From positions 82,098 to 146,097 of the forward strand of contig JAKCPI010006266.1 in NCBI GenBank assembly GCA_023213315.1: DNA of 64,000 nt. Direction: 5' to 3'. A program made the position numbers and the translations under genes. Below are positions 23,480-35,239 of the stretch, in pieces (positions within the stretch are counted from its first letter, which is position 1; every line of letters begins with the position of its first letter). The DNA is from Euborellia annulipes. Taxonomy: Eukaryota; Arthropoda; Insecta; Dermaptera; Anisolabididae. The notes beneath the pieces were generated by a model. It worked only from the letters and a program-made list of their open reading frames with translations, was not told where the DNA came from and did no database searches.

Positions 23480-25395
23480 CTTCCTCGAAAAAAAATGTTT
23501 GATTTAAACTATCAACCTTATGCACTAATAAAAAAGAATGTTGTCTATTTTCAAAACTAAGCATTTATTAAGTGAGAGCTTTCAAGGTGAAACTTGAAAA
23601 AGTGGCTGGTTTTTGTGTATTCTAGACAAATTGTTTAATTGAATTGAAATAATAGAGCAAGCCTTAATGTCCTGTGTCATAACATCGCAAAGGTTCAGCA
23701 GAATTAAGAGGATCTATATATAATGCTTGGATTGCCTTTGAAGGCAATTTAAAATGAGATATAAAACCTTAGTTCCCTTGTGCAACAAAATACGTTAGTT
23801 GCTGCAATGTCCTAAACTAAAATATTTTGACATCTGTCAGTTTGTTCTAATGACTGCATGGAGATAGGAACAAAATGCTAGCTGGTATTTTGGAAAAACA
23901 AATAATATTAGCTGCAACAATCTCACTCTTTGACATTTTATACAATAAAAAAAATATTAGTGTCAAAGCTTTCTTTGAACAAAATTCCTGAGAACAGAAA
24001 CCAAGAGTAAAAGTAATTATTCACAATTTGCCCTAATAAATATTTTAAAGAAAATTTTCAACTTGTAAAGAGACACCTATTTTGATGAGAAAAACGTGTT
24101 GTCTAATAGAAACAAGTAATGAGCCTCCTGTCATATATTTTTATTATATATATACATGTATATATATCATAATCAAATTCAATTAAAAACTAATTTAAGT
24201 TTGTCCCAAACTACTATGAAATTTTAATCAAGAAAATTATTATTCTCTCTGCAAGTTAAAAATAAATAAATGTCTATGAGATAATATGGAATGTATATAT
24301 AAAAAGAAATTATGAAACAAGAACCAATATTATCAAGTGAATATAAATGGGCTAGCTAGTAATATCGGAAAAATGAACACCTTTTCTTAGGGGAATTATT
24401 AACAGTTATTCTATATTGAACATTGGGTTGATCTTTATTATAAAACGCCAGCCAAGCTCGGGCGCTGGCTTACACTTCATTACTTTTGACATTAGCTCTA
24501 TATTCCCTAGTTGTTTTTAATTTTTTTTAATCGAAGGAAACCGAACTGCATACCGAAAAACCAAAACAATTAGGTAGGGACCCTTGCAAGTTGTTTAAAA
24601 AAAAAGATTCTGGGTGGCTTGGAGTCTTATAGTAAAGATTAGCTGAACAGTGAATTCAAGCATATTGGCTTATTACAGCAGGAAAAATGTAAAATTGAGT
24701 GTATTATTATATTTTGGTCGGACAAAAATAATAATTCAATTATCATATGAAATGGCAAATTAATATTTTTTAAAATATTGTAAATAAAGCTATTATTTTG
24801 TGATTAAAGTGATATTTAATTTATTTGGAATTAAAGTAAGGTTATATGTCTATTTATATCATTATATTATTCAATCAATTTAAGAAGATTTAAATTACAA
24901 AATAACATCCTATCATTAAGATAATAAATATTAAAAGAAAAATAATAAGGAGTTTTAAAATAAGATAAAAGAAAAAAAAAAAACTTACTTAAAATGATGA
25001 TGAATATTTTGCAAGCAATAAGGCACGAAATAAACGAGGTTGACCATTTGAACGTTAATAATATAACAAGGCACAACTAATATTTAAATATTAATTAACA
25101 TATAATATTAAAATAACGCACAAATAAATATAATTAACAAAAATAAAACTGTTTGACACTTGAACACTGAGATCGCGTGAACCAGGCGAGAACTACGTCA
25201 AAGAGTATGAAAAAAAGATGGAGAAACGGAGTAATTAAAAAAATGAAGCGCTTTTTTTAAAACATAAATCATATTAAAAAAACTATATTTTTAATATAAA
25301 ATATACAGTATATAGTTTATATATAAAATAATAGTTTTTAAAATGTAAAATTAATTTTCATTAATAATAATTTATTAAAATTTAAAGTGTTTATA
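23480..25395. other. A+T-rich sequence, no gene seen
   Basis: No coding or element boundary was recognised. A small G+C hairpin (CCAGC...GCTGG) lies at about 24448-24470. Confidence 0.5.
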
Positions 25396-25415
25396 TTTAT
25401 TTATGTAAAAGTTTG

Positions 25416-25457
25416 GCCCCCCCCCGGGCCGGGGCGGCGGGCCCCCCCCCCCCCCCG
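25416..25457. repeat. Poly-C/G compound run
   Basis: C9GGG..GGGGC..GGGC16GGG in about 40 bp. Such a run is prone to sequencing and assembly error. Confidence 0.7.
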
Positions 25458-25627
25458 GGTTAAGTAATATATTTAATTATTTTAAAGGAGTTCCTTGGGG
25501 AGGGGAGGGGTAATCTGGTGTGAGTGGTCGCACAGCACACAATTTTTTCTTACTTTCGAGTAATTTAAAGGGGGCATTAAATAAATGAAATAAATTAATC
25601 GACAAAATTTCCCGAGTAAAAATTATT

Positions 25628-26118
25628 AAAAATGATCGAGGGACCCACACGCCCACAGCAGGTCTGCATAGTGAACCTTTAGGGGCACACAGGGATATAC
25701 ACGCCATTGGCGTAGCCAGAAATTTTTGATGGGTGGGATCAACAAATTTTTTTCAAAAATTTAAGATTATTTTAGGGTATTTATAAATCATTTTGGTTTG
25801 TTTTTTTAGCTAGAGTAAATTATTATATTTTACTTTCTCTTACCCTTATGAAATATAATTTGTAATAAATATCTAGTCATGGCTTGAGTCTCATGGGGGG
25901 GGGTTGAACCCCCAAACCCCCCTGGCTACGCCTATGATACACGCCGACACCAGCCAGGGACACACACGCCCGCACCAGGGCCCCACACACACAGTAGATC
26001 AAAAGTGACCAAAAGAAAAATGTGTGTCTCTGGTGCGGACGTGTATATCCCTGTATGTCCTTAAAGGTTCACGATGCAGACCTGCTGCTGGCGTGTGGAT
26101 ACCTCGATCATTTTTAAT
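25628..26118. repeat. Inverted repeat (ATGATCGAGG...)
   Basis: The left arm at 25628-25704 (AATGATCGAGGGACCCACAC with GCAGGTCTGCAT, GTGAACCTTTA and GGGATATACACGC) is mirrored at about 26038-26118. Between them lie a short MITE (25705-25936) and a CACACACGCCC-rich segment. It is probably a separate foldback element. Confidence 0.65.
25705..25936 (+). mobile_element. CATTGGCGTAGCCAG hAT-like MITE, short form
   Basis: A 232-bp element with ends CATTGGCGTAGCCAG and CTGGCTACGCCTATG. It is flanked by the 8-bp direct repeat ATACACGC (25697-25704 and 25937-25944). It belongs to the same family as 17563-18247 and 58096-61693. It carries ATTATATTTTACTTTCTCTT, a word also present at the A-element terminus. 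Confidence 0.85.
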
Positions 26119-26179
26119 CATTTTTACTTAATTAATACTTAAAAAATTTGATTTGTATATATATTCTGTTAAACAAGTA

Positions 26180-26505
26180 CATTAGGCTAACCTTTCGGTC
26201 TCAGTCGAGAACATCTTCAGAGATTATGGGCTATCAATATGAGATAAATATTATAAACTCAATTACACAATTCATAACCTTAAAGTTTCAATTTAAGTAT
26301 ATCAATGTAAATAAATAGGTCTACAGGTTTAAATAATTGAGTCTATTATTAGAAGAGTAACAGTCGTATGATTTACATTTATATACTTAAATTGTAACTT
26401 CAAGGCTTTGAATTGTGTAATTAAGTTATAATATTTATTATCTCATATTGACAGCCCATAAGCTCTGAAGATGGTCTCGGCCGAGACCGAAACGTTAGCC
26501 TAATG
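26180..26505. repeat. Palindrome with two hammerhead-like motifs
   Basis: The arms of about 130 bp run from CATTAGGCTAACCTTTCGG to its inverse ending TTAGCCTAATG. Each outer arm carries the motif. On the plus strand at 26465-26497 it reads CTGAAGA-T-GGTCTC-GGCC-GAGACC-GAAACG; the left arm carries the inverse with a few substitutions. Head-to-head copies of one unit are implied. Confidence 0.65.
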
Positions 26506-26699
26506 GGTCTTATACAAATGAAATAAAATCTAGCTTTCTTTCTTCATCCTGCTACTCATCAACAACTTTTATCGAGCAACAAATCTATAAATTTTATATT
26601 TAAAATAAAATTTAATTCCCAAAAAAAAAATATTTTTCTCAAATCTCGGGGGGTGGGGAGGGGGTAACTACCCCCTGTATCCGACCTTGTTTACAGCCG

Positions 26700-28215
26700 G
26701 TGAGGGTTAATTTATATGATTGAAATCTATAATATTTGCCATTATAGTAAATGGAGAATTGGTCTGTCTTATGCCAACTTCTATTATAAATCCCAATTTA
26801 TGGATCCGACTCAAATAAACAGAGTTGGGGTTAGAAAGGTCAAAAGCCTCCGACCAAACACACATGGGTTATGTTGCCCTAGGGCAGGCACGTAGGCAAC
26901 AGAGCAACCGCTCGATCGACTTGACTGGCTGGGAGGAGCAAACTTGCTAAATTTCGATCGCACTAAAAATAAAAATTATTAGATCGAACATGAGTCGTCA
27001 ACAAAACGTTTCATTCATAGTTATACCCCTAATTTAATAGAAATCAAATTACTGCCAACTGTTAATGGTAATGAATTTCATTGTAAACTTGATAGCAATG
27101 AAGGATGGAATGGCTTCAGATGCCGAAACAGTCCTTAAAGAAAATTTAATACAACCACCAACGAGTGAAATTTTTATAAACTGCAAAAAACTACCCTTAA
27201 TAAACCAAAGGGGAAAATGCAGTGTTTTCAATTCTTTAATATAACCGACAAATAAAGATTTTTATTTTAGCGCAGATTAGGTATATTATAATATGGAAAA
27301 GAAGTGAGGTCAGACAAGGACTTAATCTTGGATGAAATCCGTCGATATAGTAGATATAAAAAAAAAAAAAAACCTCAAATTATCTTAGAAAATAATAAAT
27401 GAATCTGTCTGAATTGCCGACGCAGAAGAGAAAAAAACATAAATATGGTGTTAAATATCCGGAGTGAAATTCGAGATAAACCTTATTGCTGCATAATATC
27501 GATAAAGAATGAAAATAAATGTCAATGTTCTTTCACAAGGTTAAAAATAAATACTTCTTATTCATAGAATGATTGTAGAAATTTCTAAAAAGAATAAACA
27601 ATCCCATTATATTTTGTTTGTTAAATTCATATAATTCATGTGAATCAATTATATGTATGTTGTTATGATAATAATTATAATTTTATCTTATTTCGCTAAT
27701 TTTATGTAAAAAAAAAAAAATAGTCTAGATTTTTTTCTGTTTTTCTTTATTACTTGTCAAATTCCATCTTTGGTAAAATTCAAATTAATTTTTTTTGTTT
27801 TTTAAGTCTACATCTGAGTCCGTATTGCTCCTGGGGGGGGGGGGGGGGGGGGGGGATTAAAAAATTAAACATAAGAAATTTTGGCAAAAAAAGATTTCAG
27901 GGAAGCCATGAAGTCCCCAAACCCCCAAAACTCCGCTACTTGCTTGAAAATAAAAAAAAATTTACCTAGTTTTTTTTTTTTTACAAAAACAGGCTATTTT
28001 TCTTTACTATTTGTAATATACTAGGGTATATAATATAATATATAGCAATTTGAATGTTTTTCTCTCTCCTGGGGTAATTATCACTAAGCTTAGATATATG
28101 AATTTTCAAAAACAACACAAAAAATCCCATTTGCCTGGGTGCCTACAATTAATCAAGAATTATATAATTATTTAAATAATATAATTGAGTGATTCTGTTG
28201 TGTATTGTAATGATA
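26700..28215. other. Mostly unannotated; SINE core at 27105-27150
   Basis: A fragment of the SINE central domain (GGCTTCAGATGCCGAAACAG...CCTTAAA) lies at about 27112-27140, plus strand. A G24 run lies at 27832-27855 and a T13 run at about 27970. No gene was recognised. Confidence 0.5.
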
Positions 28216-28218
28216 AAC

Positions 28219-28235
<17 letters not shown>

Positions 28236-28253
<18 letters not shown>

Positions 28254-28606
28254 AATGAAATAATCATATAAGTCCTGTGGAAGGGACGTAAAGAAGGTTC
28301 CCTCTCAGTGATGCATTCTTCGAAAGGAGTAGGCTACACGCCGGTGCTGAGGGAGTCCCTCCTCAACTAGGACATCCTCCATAGCATAGAAGAGGTTGGA
28401 TAAAAGGAGCCGGTTGGAACCAGAAATAAGGATTAGTTCACTAGCTAGAGACGAGAGCAGGAGGAGGAGCTAGAGATAGGAAATGATGTAACTTCACGGG
28501 GTGCCGGTAGATGGCTACGGCCAGAGGCCGGTTGGGTTTGAGGTGTGTGTCTTCGTGCACGAAAGCACCTCGGGCAAATAAACGGGGATCCCGATAGGAA
28601 TTTCAA

Positions 28607-28649
<43 letters not shown>

Positions 28650-28672
28650 TAAGAAAACGCATGTTGCTGCTT
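28236..28672. mobile_element. CAGTGAGGG MITE right arm, split
   Basis: AACAATGAAATAATCATATAAG (28252-28272) and, after an inserted retroposon, AAGAAAACGCATG correspond to one continuous arm in the copies at 10.8 and 23.3 kb. The rest is missing, and a poly-A run precedes it. Confidence 0.65.
28273..28643 (+). mobile_element. 5'-truncated poly(A) retroposon with TSD
   Basis: It is bounded by the direct repeat ATCATATAAG (28263-28272 and 28644-28653) and ends in a run of about 35 A. Those are the marks of LINE-mediated retroposition. The body (TCCTGTGGAAGGGACG... to CCCGATAGGAATTTC) matches the minus strand of 58382-58750, the full-length family member. It starts about 185 bp inside that copy. 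The frame of 67 codons on the other strand is not a gene. Confidence 0.9.
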
Positions 28673-28674
28673 TA

Positions 28675-29335
28675 AGGTGCGATCACACCGGGACCTGACT
28701 TGTGTTTACTGACGAGTTCTAACCGAATCCGAATTGAGGGGGGTCACACACTAAAACTTGACTGGAGTGACGTAATCTTACTTCTCTGATATTTGGTATA
28801 TAAGTATGTCGAAGGATAAACAATGCTTTTTACTTGAATGATACTATTTTCCTTCCCAGCAATTTATTTCTAAATAAAACTAATTATCGTTATATCAAGA
28901 AATATTTTTACTAAATTTTAAGTAAAAATATTTCTTAATTGACTATTTAAAAAATAATATCTTATTAATTTAAAAAAATTTGTAATCTATTTGTTTTGAC
29001 TTAACATATTTTCCTTTAATAAAAAATAGAAGTTATCTCAAAATTATTATTTATTTGTATTATTATTACTTAAATAAAGCCCTATATTGCCAAAAATGTC
29101 TTTATTAAGGAACCGATCAAACAGCTGATTGAAAAAGTCGGCCATGTTGGCTTCCCAGCCAGCCGGAGCCAGGTCCCGATCCAACAAAATTGGTTAGCCA
29201 CCAGAGTCCGTATCGTGACGTAGCTCCGCTCAACTCCGTTTCGGCGGCAGTGTGTGCACCTCCATAGAAATACATAGGTTGGGTCCGCCACCGGACTCAA
29301 CTCAAGTCAAGTCAGGTCCCGGTGTGATCGCACCT
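28675..29335. mobile_element. AGGTGCGATCACACC MITE
   Basis: A 661-bp element with terminal inverted repeats of about 28 bp (AGGTGCGATCACACCGGGAC...). The flanking trinucleotides are TTA and TGA, so a 3-bp TSD is possible if one base has changed. It shares AGGTGCG ends with the elements at 43896, 56413 and 63588. The 3-bp TTA of the 43896 copy suggests PIF/Harbinger. It is non-coding. Confidence 0.75.
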
Positions 29336-29339
29336 TGAA

Positions 29340-30555
29340 TGTTAACCCTTGAAGTTATCATAATGAAGCTTAATATTTATAAATATTCAAAAAATCCGAT
29401 TTTCCTGGGTGCCTACTATTTCATCAACATATAATCATAGAGGATAGATATATAAATTTATATGATGATGAAGTGATTTGGTTTAAATTAAAACAATGCA
29501 GAAAAGTTAAGTTCAAATGAATGGAATCTCTTTTATAAAAAAGAACAAATAGGCTATTAATTAGATAATAAAAAAAGATTGATAATAACAAGAAATATAC
29601 AGTAGGTCTATACCAGTAAATTAAAAAAAAAAAATTGTTTGAAAGCTCTCATGATAAAATCATTAGAAGCCTCAAATATTATATTTAGTAATTAAATTAT
29701 TAATAATGTTATTTTCGAAAAATGCAAGCAAATATTTTTTTGTTGAGTGATGAGTCAGTTTATCATTTCCCCACATAACAATTCCCTAGATAAAAAAATG
29801 TGTTAATTCAAAAATTTAAGAAAATTGATTAGGTTTCTGTGAAGGTGTGTTTGTATGTTTAGCGCCCTAAATTATATTATAAATATATACGATCGCATAA
29901 TAAATCAGCAATTATATAATTTTAAATATGTAGATCTACTAATTATTTAAATAAAATAATTAAGGAATTCTGTTGTGTATTTGTATGGAATGAATGTGTC
30001 TACGGATGAGTGCTGTCATTTAACAAAAAAAACTTTATTAATAATTATATCTGCCAATATATTTTATTAAAATATTAATATTTATTTATTTATAAATGCT
30101 ACTCACACATTTGAGAAGAAAATTTCGATGAGAATATTGAAGGAAAGGAGTAAAGGAGAGAACACAACACAAAAAAAATTAAACGTCACAATATCACAAG
30201 ATCAATTTCAACTTGAGGCAACGAGTATAGAAAAAGAGCAAAGAGTATCTATGAAGGCATAGAGTTTAGAAAAGAGAAAAGAAGCTACATGGAGACAATA
30301 ACTTTTGATCAGGAATTTTAATATTAATAAAATTTAATTAAATAATTAAAATACATACCACTATTATAATAAATAATAGAAAAAATTAAATATAAAAATA
30401 TATTTTTGAGGAATAGAATAAAATAATTTAATCTATCAAAACATACTCTTATAACACAGTATATAGCCTATAATGCAATATGTATAGGAGGTGTAATTTA
30501 AATAATAGTAAAAAAAAATATATATTTTCGGCCCAGAGTATGTAAAGTATCCTAA
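29340..30555. other. A+T-rich sequence, no gene seen
   Basis: No feature is supported. Confidence 0.5.
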
Positions 30556-30561
30556 GCTATA

Positions 30562-30592
30562 TTACATATATACATAGGTAAGAGAAAGTAAA
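30562..30592 (+). repeat. A-element terminus only
   Basis: 'attacatatatacata' plus GGTAAGAGAAAGTAAAA stands alone. A similar solo end lies at about 49078-49110 in degenerate form. Confidence 0.6.
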
Positions 30593-31010
30593 ATATCTGT
30601 TGACTAATTTATTCATATTTAAAAATGCATAGCAGCTACTTGTCAGTCTCTCTCTCTCTTCTTAGAAAACATCTCAAAAGAAGTAGATTAAAAAAAATTT
30701 TAATTAGGAGAACTGAGACGGTCGATCTTTTAAATCAAATGAAAAGTTTATAGAGAAGGTTAGAGACCCCTTAATTAGTTTCCAACCCTTTATCTTGACA
30801 AACATAAATCTTAGGTGTGTTCAATGCTGTGTTCTATCTCTTGTGTTCAATGCTGTTCTATCTCTTTGCGACCGAATAAAAGGAATTAAATGTACTTTTA
30901 TTCAAATGAAGGGAGAAACAAAGAAGAATAGAGAGACAAAAAAAAAAAAATTAAATTAGTACACAATTATGCAATTATTATATTTTTTGAAGGATTCAAT
31001 GATAAGAAAA

Positions 31011-32268
31011 AAAAATCTGGTGTGACTGGCGCACAGCACACAACTTTCTCTTACCTTCGGTAATCGAAAGTTGTGTACTGTGCTTGTCACACCAGATTTT
31101 TGTGTCGACATATATTTAGTTCTCGACAGTACGGAACATTTGAATTCAGATGTAAAATTTATAAGTATGGGAAAATATTTATATTTTGTTACCATGACAA
31201 CCATTTCTCCTATCTTCCCTATGAAATACAAGAGTAAAGTGGTCTTCAGAAGATTTCAATCGCAAAATGAGAATATACATTTTAAAGAGCATCTAAAAAA
31301 TAATTGATTTTTGAATTTAAAAAAAAATCGTTGGAGCAAATTTTGAGAAAATCGAAAAAAACTGAAAAAGTACATCAGTAAAGTACTAGTAATCTTTGGC
31401 CGATTTTGATTAAAAGCTTATTTTCCGGTCCCGGGGGTGTTTAAGTTAAATATAGAATTTCAACCTCGTAGCTCAATTCCTTCATGCTTAAAATTGAACA
31501 CACACCCACCCACACACCCACAGACAGACCATGTCGCGAAAACCACTTTTTTGGATTCAGGGGACCTCAAAACGTGAAGATCCATCAAAATCTCGACATC
31601 GAATTTTTGACATGAATCCAATACTTTCTCTCTATATATATATTACATATAGTAGATAGGAAAGGAGAATGCAGCCAGGTATTGAGTCTCCACGAAATTA
31701 AACTCTCTGTTAAGGAAACAGTTTCGGCTTTAATGAAATAAAACCATCCTCAGTCCAATAGTTGAGAGTATGAACTCAAATAGCGAAGCATTGAGTCAAT
31801 AGTGGAGTTGTCATAAAGTCTGTATTATTATACATTAATTGTTTGTACAAAAATACAATGCAATGCTTATCAGTAATATATACAGAGCGCCAAGTCAGAG
31901 ATACAAAGTTGTTTTGATTAATTAAAACAGCTTAATCAAAACAACTTTGTATCTCTGACTTGGCGCTCTGTATATATTACTGATAAGCATGCATTGTATT
32001 TTTGTACAAACAATTAATGTATAATAATACAGACTTTATGACAACTCCACTATTGACTCAATGCTTCGCTATTTGAGTTCATACTCTCAACTATTGGACT
32101 GAGGATGGTTTTATTTCATTAAAGCCGAAACTGTTTCCTTAACAGAGAGTTTAATTTCGTGGAGACTCAATACCTGGCTGCATTCTCCTTTCCTATCTAC
32201 TGTTTAAATACAACAGCCACATTAAATTCTTCATATATTACATATATACATAGGTAAGAGAAAGTAAA
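31011..32268 (+). mobile_element. A element, near full length, split by palindrome
   Basis: It starts at the terminal hairpin TCTGGTGTGACTGGCGCACA...GTCACACCAGA. It continues with the X-box-like GTTACCATGACAAC (31188-31201), the 'gtactagtaatctttgg' block, CACACCCACCC..CAGACAGACC, and the 'tccatcaaaatctcgacatc' block. The tail is interrupted at 31651 and resumes at 32233 to end GGTAAGAGAAAGTAAAA. The 78-codon frame at 31071-31307 is conserved in other copies only as part of the repeat. Confidence 0.9.
31652..32232. mobile_element. Near-perfect palindromic insertion, 14-bp TSD
   Basis: The 269-bp left arm (31652-31920) and 268-bp right arm (31933-32200) differ by a single visible indel. They are separated by 12 nt, with a 32-nt unpaired tail after the right arm. 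A perfect 14-bp direct repeat ATATATTACATATA flanks the insertion (31638-31651 and 32233-32246) inside an A element. Each arm carries the hammerhead-like order; in the right arm at 32099-32131 it reads CTGAGGA-T-GGTTTTA...TAAAGCC-GAAAC. No protein is encoded. The long TSD with inverted copies suggests target-primed retrotransposition of a non-autonomous Penelope-like unit. Confidence 0.85.
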
Positions 32269-32411
32269 AGTAATTATTCAAAATAAAGAAAATAAAGCAA
32301 TGTAAATTTACACACACAAAACAGATGAGGTTTCCATGAGTTTTTTCTCAGTTAATTATTTTAAATAAGAAAATTAAATTTTTCCTTGAATATTTCGGAT
32401 ATGAACATCTA

Positions 32412-32503
32412 ATAAATCCATCAAAATCTCGACATCGAATTTTTGAGATGATCACAATACTTTCTCTATATATAATTCACATATAAAGTAAGAGAAAGTA
32501 AAA
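32412..32503 (+). mobile_element. A element, 3' terminal fragment
   Basis: 'aatccatcaaaatctcgaca' to GTAAGAGAAAGTAAAA, with the GATGATC variant also seen at 23.0 and 50.7 kb. Confidence 0.8.
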
Positions 32504-32916
32504 ATGAATGAGTGCATTGTGAACTTTGTGCTTATTCTTTATTTAACAATTTAAATGGTAATTCTATTAAAGGCCTATTGAAAACTACTTTTTTTTTTTT
32601 TTTTTTTAATTCCAACAATCATATTTAAAAAAATTTTTTATGTAAATTGTGTTCTAAATCGGGCTATTCATTTTGAAACCAGATGTAAAGTTTGAGTAAA
32701 TTTATATACTTTTAAATTGGACATCTTGATCAATCGCGGATTTACAACTTTAATTACTACTACACTAAATTTGTCCCCTAGATCGGTCTTTGATCCCGAT
32801 TCTGAATCAGGCAGTAAGATTAGTACAGTCAACGCCACAAGTGCCTAATTTGCACGAGAGTCAAGCCTTGAGCTTAGGCAACCAAAATGCTTATCCGTGG
32901 GATATGTTGTCTCACT

Positions 32917-33111
32917 CAGGGCCGGATCTAGGGGGGGGGGGAGCAGTGGGTGCATGTGCGCCGGGCGGCAGATATCAGGGGGCGGCAATTAAAGAAAGAT
33001 TTACTAAAAAAAAGGTAAAATGCTATGAATTTTGTATAGAAAATTTTAAGGGGGGGGGGCGGCAAATTAAATTTTGCCCCCCCCCTAAAAAATCTCCTAG
33101 TTCCGGCCCTG
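32917..33111 (+). mobile_element. CAGGGCCGGA hAT-like MITE, copy 1
   Basis: The 195-bp element has ends CAGGGCCGGATCTAGG and CTAGTTCCGGCCCTG, plus poly-G/C runs. An 8-bp direct repeat TGTTGTCT flanks it at 32905-32912 and 33112-33119, with four extra bases (CACT) on the left. It matches the inverse of 49894-50085. The 110-codon frame that crosses it is not a gene. Confidence 0.8.
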
Positions 33112-33180
33112 TGTTGTCTTAAAAGTAGATTTTCTCTTTCAAATGCTTTAAAAAACAATGATAATAAAAATATTGGTTTG

Positions 33181-33452
33181 TTATTATTATAGTTTTTAAT
33201 TATAGAGCACATTTGTTATTAATTATTTATTAAAAATATAAATACTGTACTAAGTTTCGACTGCTTATTCTGAAATCGTTTTCAACTACTGTACACTTAT
33301 ATCGACTCAAGTGAACTGATAGGAGCAAGTGAATGTACTTGAAAACGACTGCAGAATAAGATAAGCACAGTATTTATATTTTTAATAAATGATTAATACA
33401 AATGTGGTTTATAATTAAAAACTCCCATAATAATACCACAAAAGCTTTGATA
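33181..33452. repeat. Foldback element, copy 2
   Basis: The arms TAGTTTTTAATTATAGAGCA and inverse surround a centre with TTGAAAACGACTGCAGAATA and AGTTTCGACTGC. They match 15910-16180 including the outer ATTATTATGGGA and CTTTGTGGT words. Confidence 0.7.
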
Positions 33453-33459
33453 AAAAGTA

Positions 33460-34370
33460 AAAATATTAGTTGGTTGGCTAATTCAAGCTAGTTCCACTCT
33501 CGAGCACATCAGGCACTTGTGGCGTCGACTGTGCCTCAAAAAAAGAAATCCCTATCTCAAACAAATTCAATTTTTTTTTTTTCAAAATTGAAGGGCCTAC
33601 GTTTTAAAATTAAAGGACAATCATATAATATTATTGATGGTCAAAAAAACGTACTGACGTTTCAGGTGTTTTTCTTAATTTTCCTTAATTATATGTAAAT
33701 TTTCATTATTGAAATTAAAATAATTAATCAATGATATGTCAGTACCAATAATAATGATTTTTTTTTTTCTAAAATTTGATTAATTTATCATTATAAATTA
33801 CGAATCTATTGTAGGTATGTTTTGAATGGATGTTTTGTGAATCTGTCTCTCCTTTTATAAAATATCCGGAGCTATGATAAAATTAATAAAGGGTTTAATA
33901 ATTACGTAATTTTTAGTTGCATTCATTTATGAATTTCATTAATCATTTTCTTTTAATTTCATATCATATAATAACATACTGCTAAAGAATAAAATATAAT
34001 TAGAGTATTTTTATTTTCAACGGAAGTACTTGTGAGGTAATCACATTTTTACAAAAAAAATAGTATAATAACACTTCTGCTAATGTTATTCATTCATTTT
34101 ATGGAATAAAAATGTAAATTTGTGACACTTGTTAAAAAGAATAATATATTATTATAAAAATAATTTATCATAAATAAAGCCTTCTTACTTTTCAATAAAA
34201 AATAATCCTTTGATTTCGCCTTTTTAACAGAAAGGAGAGGAAAGGATTGGAAAAATTGATTTTCAAAATAACATTTTCAAAATTGCTACATAAAAAAAAA
34301 CTTAACTTCCTTAGTTACGCCATTGATATGTTAGTAGGACCTATAATATTTTATATCTTAAAATGGGCAG
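33460..34370. other. A+T-rich sequence, no gene seen
   Basis: No feature is supported. Confidence 0.5.
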
Positions 34371-34375
34371 AGTTA

Positions 34376-35235
34376 AAAAAATTTGGTGTGGCTGGTCGCA
34401 TAGCACAGAACTTTCTCTTAACTTCGGTGATTGAAAATTGTGTTCTGAGCTTGTTACAACATATTTTTTATGTCCGAAAATATTTAGTTTCCTCCGATAT
34501 ATTAGAATTCAAGATGTAAAATTTAGTATGGGAAAATATATAGGCCTATTTATATTTTTTTTAACTTGCCTGTCTTTCATATGAAAGTGCGTTTCAAACA
34601 ATTTTGAGAAAAAAATGAATACATTTTCTTTTTTGGGGTTGATAATATACATTTTAAAGAGCATTTAAATTTATTTAAGAATATAAGATTTCAACTTCGT
34701 AGTTCAGTTCCTTGATGCTCTGTATTGAACACACACATACAGACAGAACCACTTTTTGGACTCAACGGACCTTAAAACGTGTATTTTCATTAGAATATCG
34801 ACAGCGAACTTTTGACATTACTTTCAATCTACATATTAACATATAGACCAGTGGTTTTCAAACTATGTTATCACAATATTTGATCGTATGACCCCCTTCC
34901 CCCCCCTTTCTCCCATTTTATAAAATAATACGAACACAACAATTTTAATTTCTAAAAACTAAGGCAAATAAACAAAAAAAAGTAAAAAAGAAATATACCT
35001 AGTGTCTAAATGTTTCTATCATTCAAAAACCTGTGAAGCCTCATATATATTACAAATTTTCATTTATAAATTTGTTTCACGTAAAACCTACACCACATTC
35101 CCTCCAAATTTGATAAAAATATTTTTTTTTTATGGAAAATTGCTCACTATGGCTAATTATCGTGCCTTCCCTTAGACAAGTCCGCGCCTCCCAGTTTGGA
35201 AAACACTGAGAGAGACTATAGCTAACAAGAGAAGT
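34376..35235 (+). mobile_element. A element, diverged, split by hAT-like MITE
   Basis: A degenerate hairpin (TTTGGTGTGGCTGGTCGCAT...) is followed by the 'atattagaattcaagatgta' block, CACACACATACAGACAG and the 'atcgacagcgaacttttgac' block. The tail is cut at 34848 by the MITE and a remnant 'gagaagtaaaaa' follows. The X-box region has decayed. It is an older copy. Confidence 0.75.
34849..35208 (-). mobile_element. CAGTGGTTTTCAAACT hAT-like MITE, copy 2
   Basis: The 360-bp element has ends CAGTGGTTTTCAAACTATG and CAGTTTGGAAAACACTG. It lies opposite in orientation to the copy at 21651. The flanking octamers ATATAGAC and AGAGAGAC agree at 6 of 8 positions, consistent with an aged 8-bp TSD. Confidence 0.8.
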
Positions 35236-35239
35236 AAAA

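Larger units (their letters stand above)
25495..26690 (+). mobile_element. CAAGGGCGGATCC hAT-like MITE, split copy
   Basis: The left part (about 25495-25585) has the poly-G start, TCTGGTGTGAGTGGTCGCAC and 'taatttaaag'. The right part (about 26600-26690) has 'aaatttaattccc', 'caaatctcgggggg' and CTGTATCCGACCTTG, as in the copy at 53.1-53.4 kb. About 1 kb of other insertions lies between (25628-26118 and 26180-26505). The left end is decayed. Confidence 0.5.

Noticed and set aside
28445..28648. 67-codon frame (and its twin at 58365-58550)
   Set aside because: The twin frames exist because both are copies of one retroposon; one begins in the poly-A tail complement (poly-F).
32790..33122. 110-codon plus-strand frame
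   Set aside because: It crosses the TSD and poly-G/C parts of the CAGGGCCGGA MITE; the glycine-rich stretch is the G-run.
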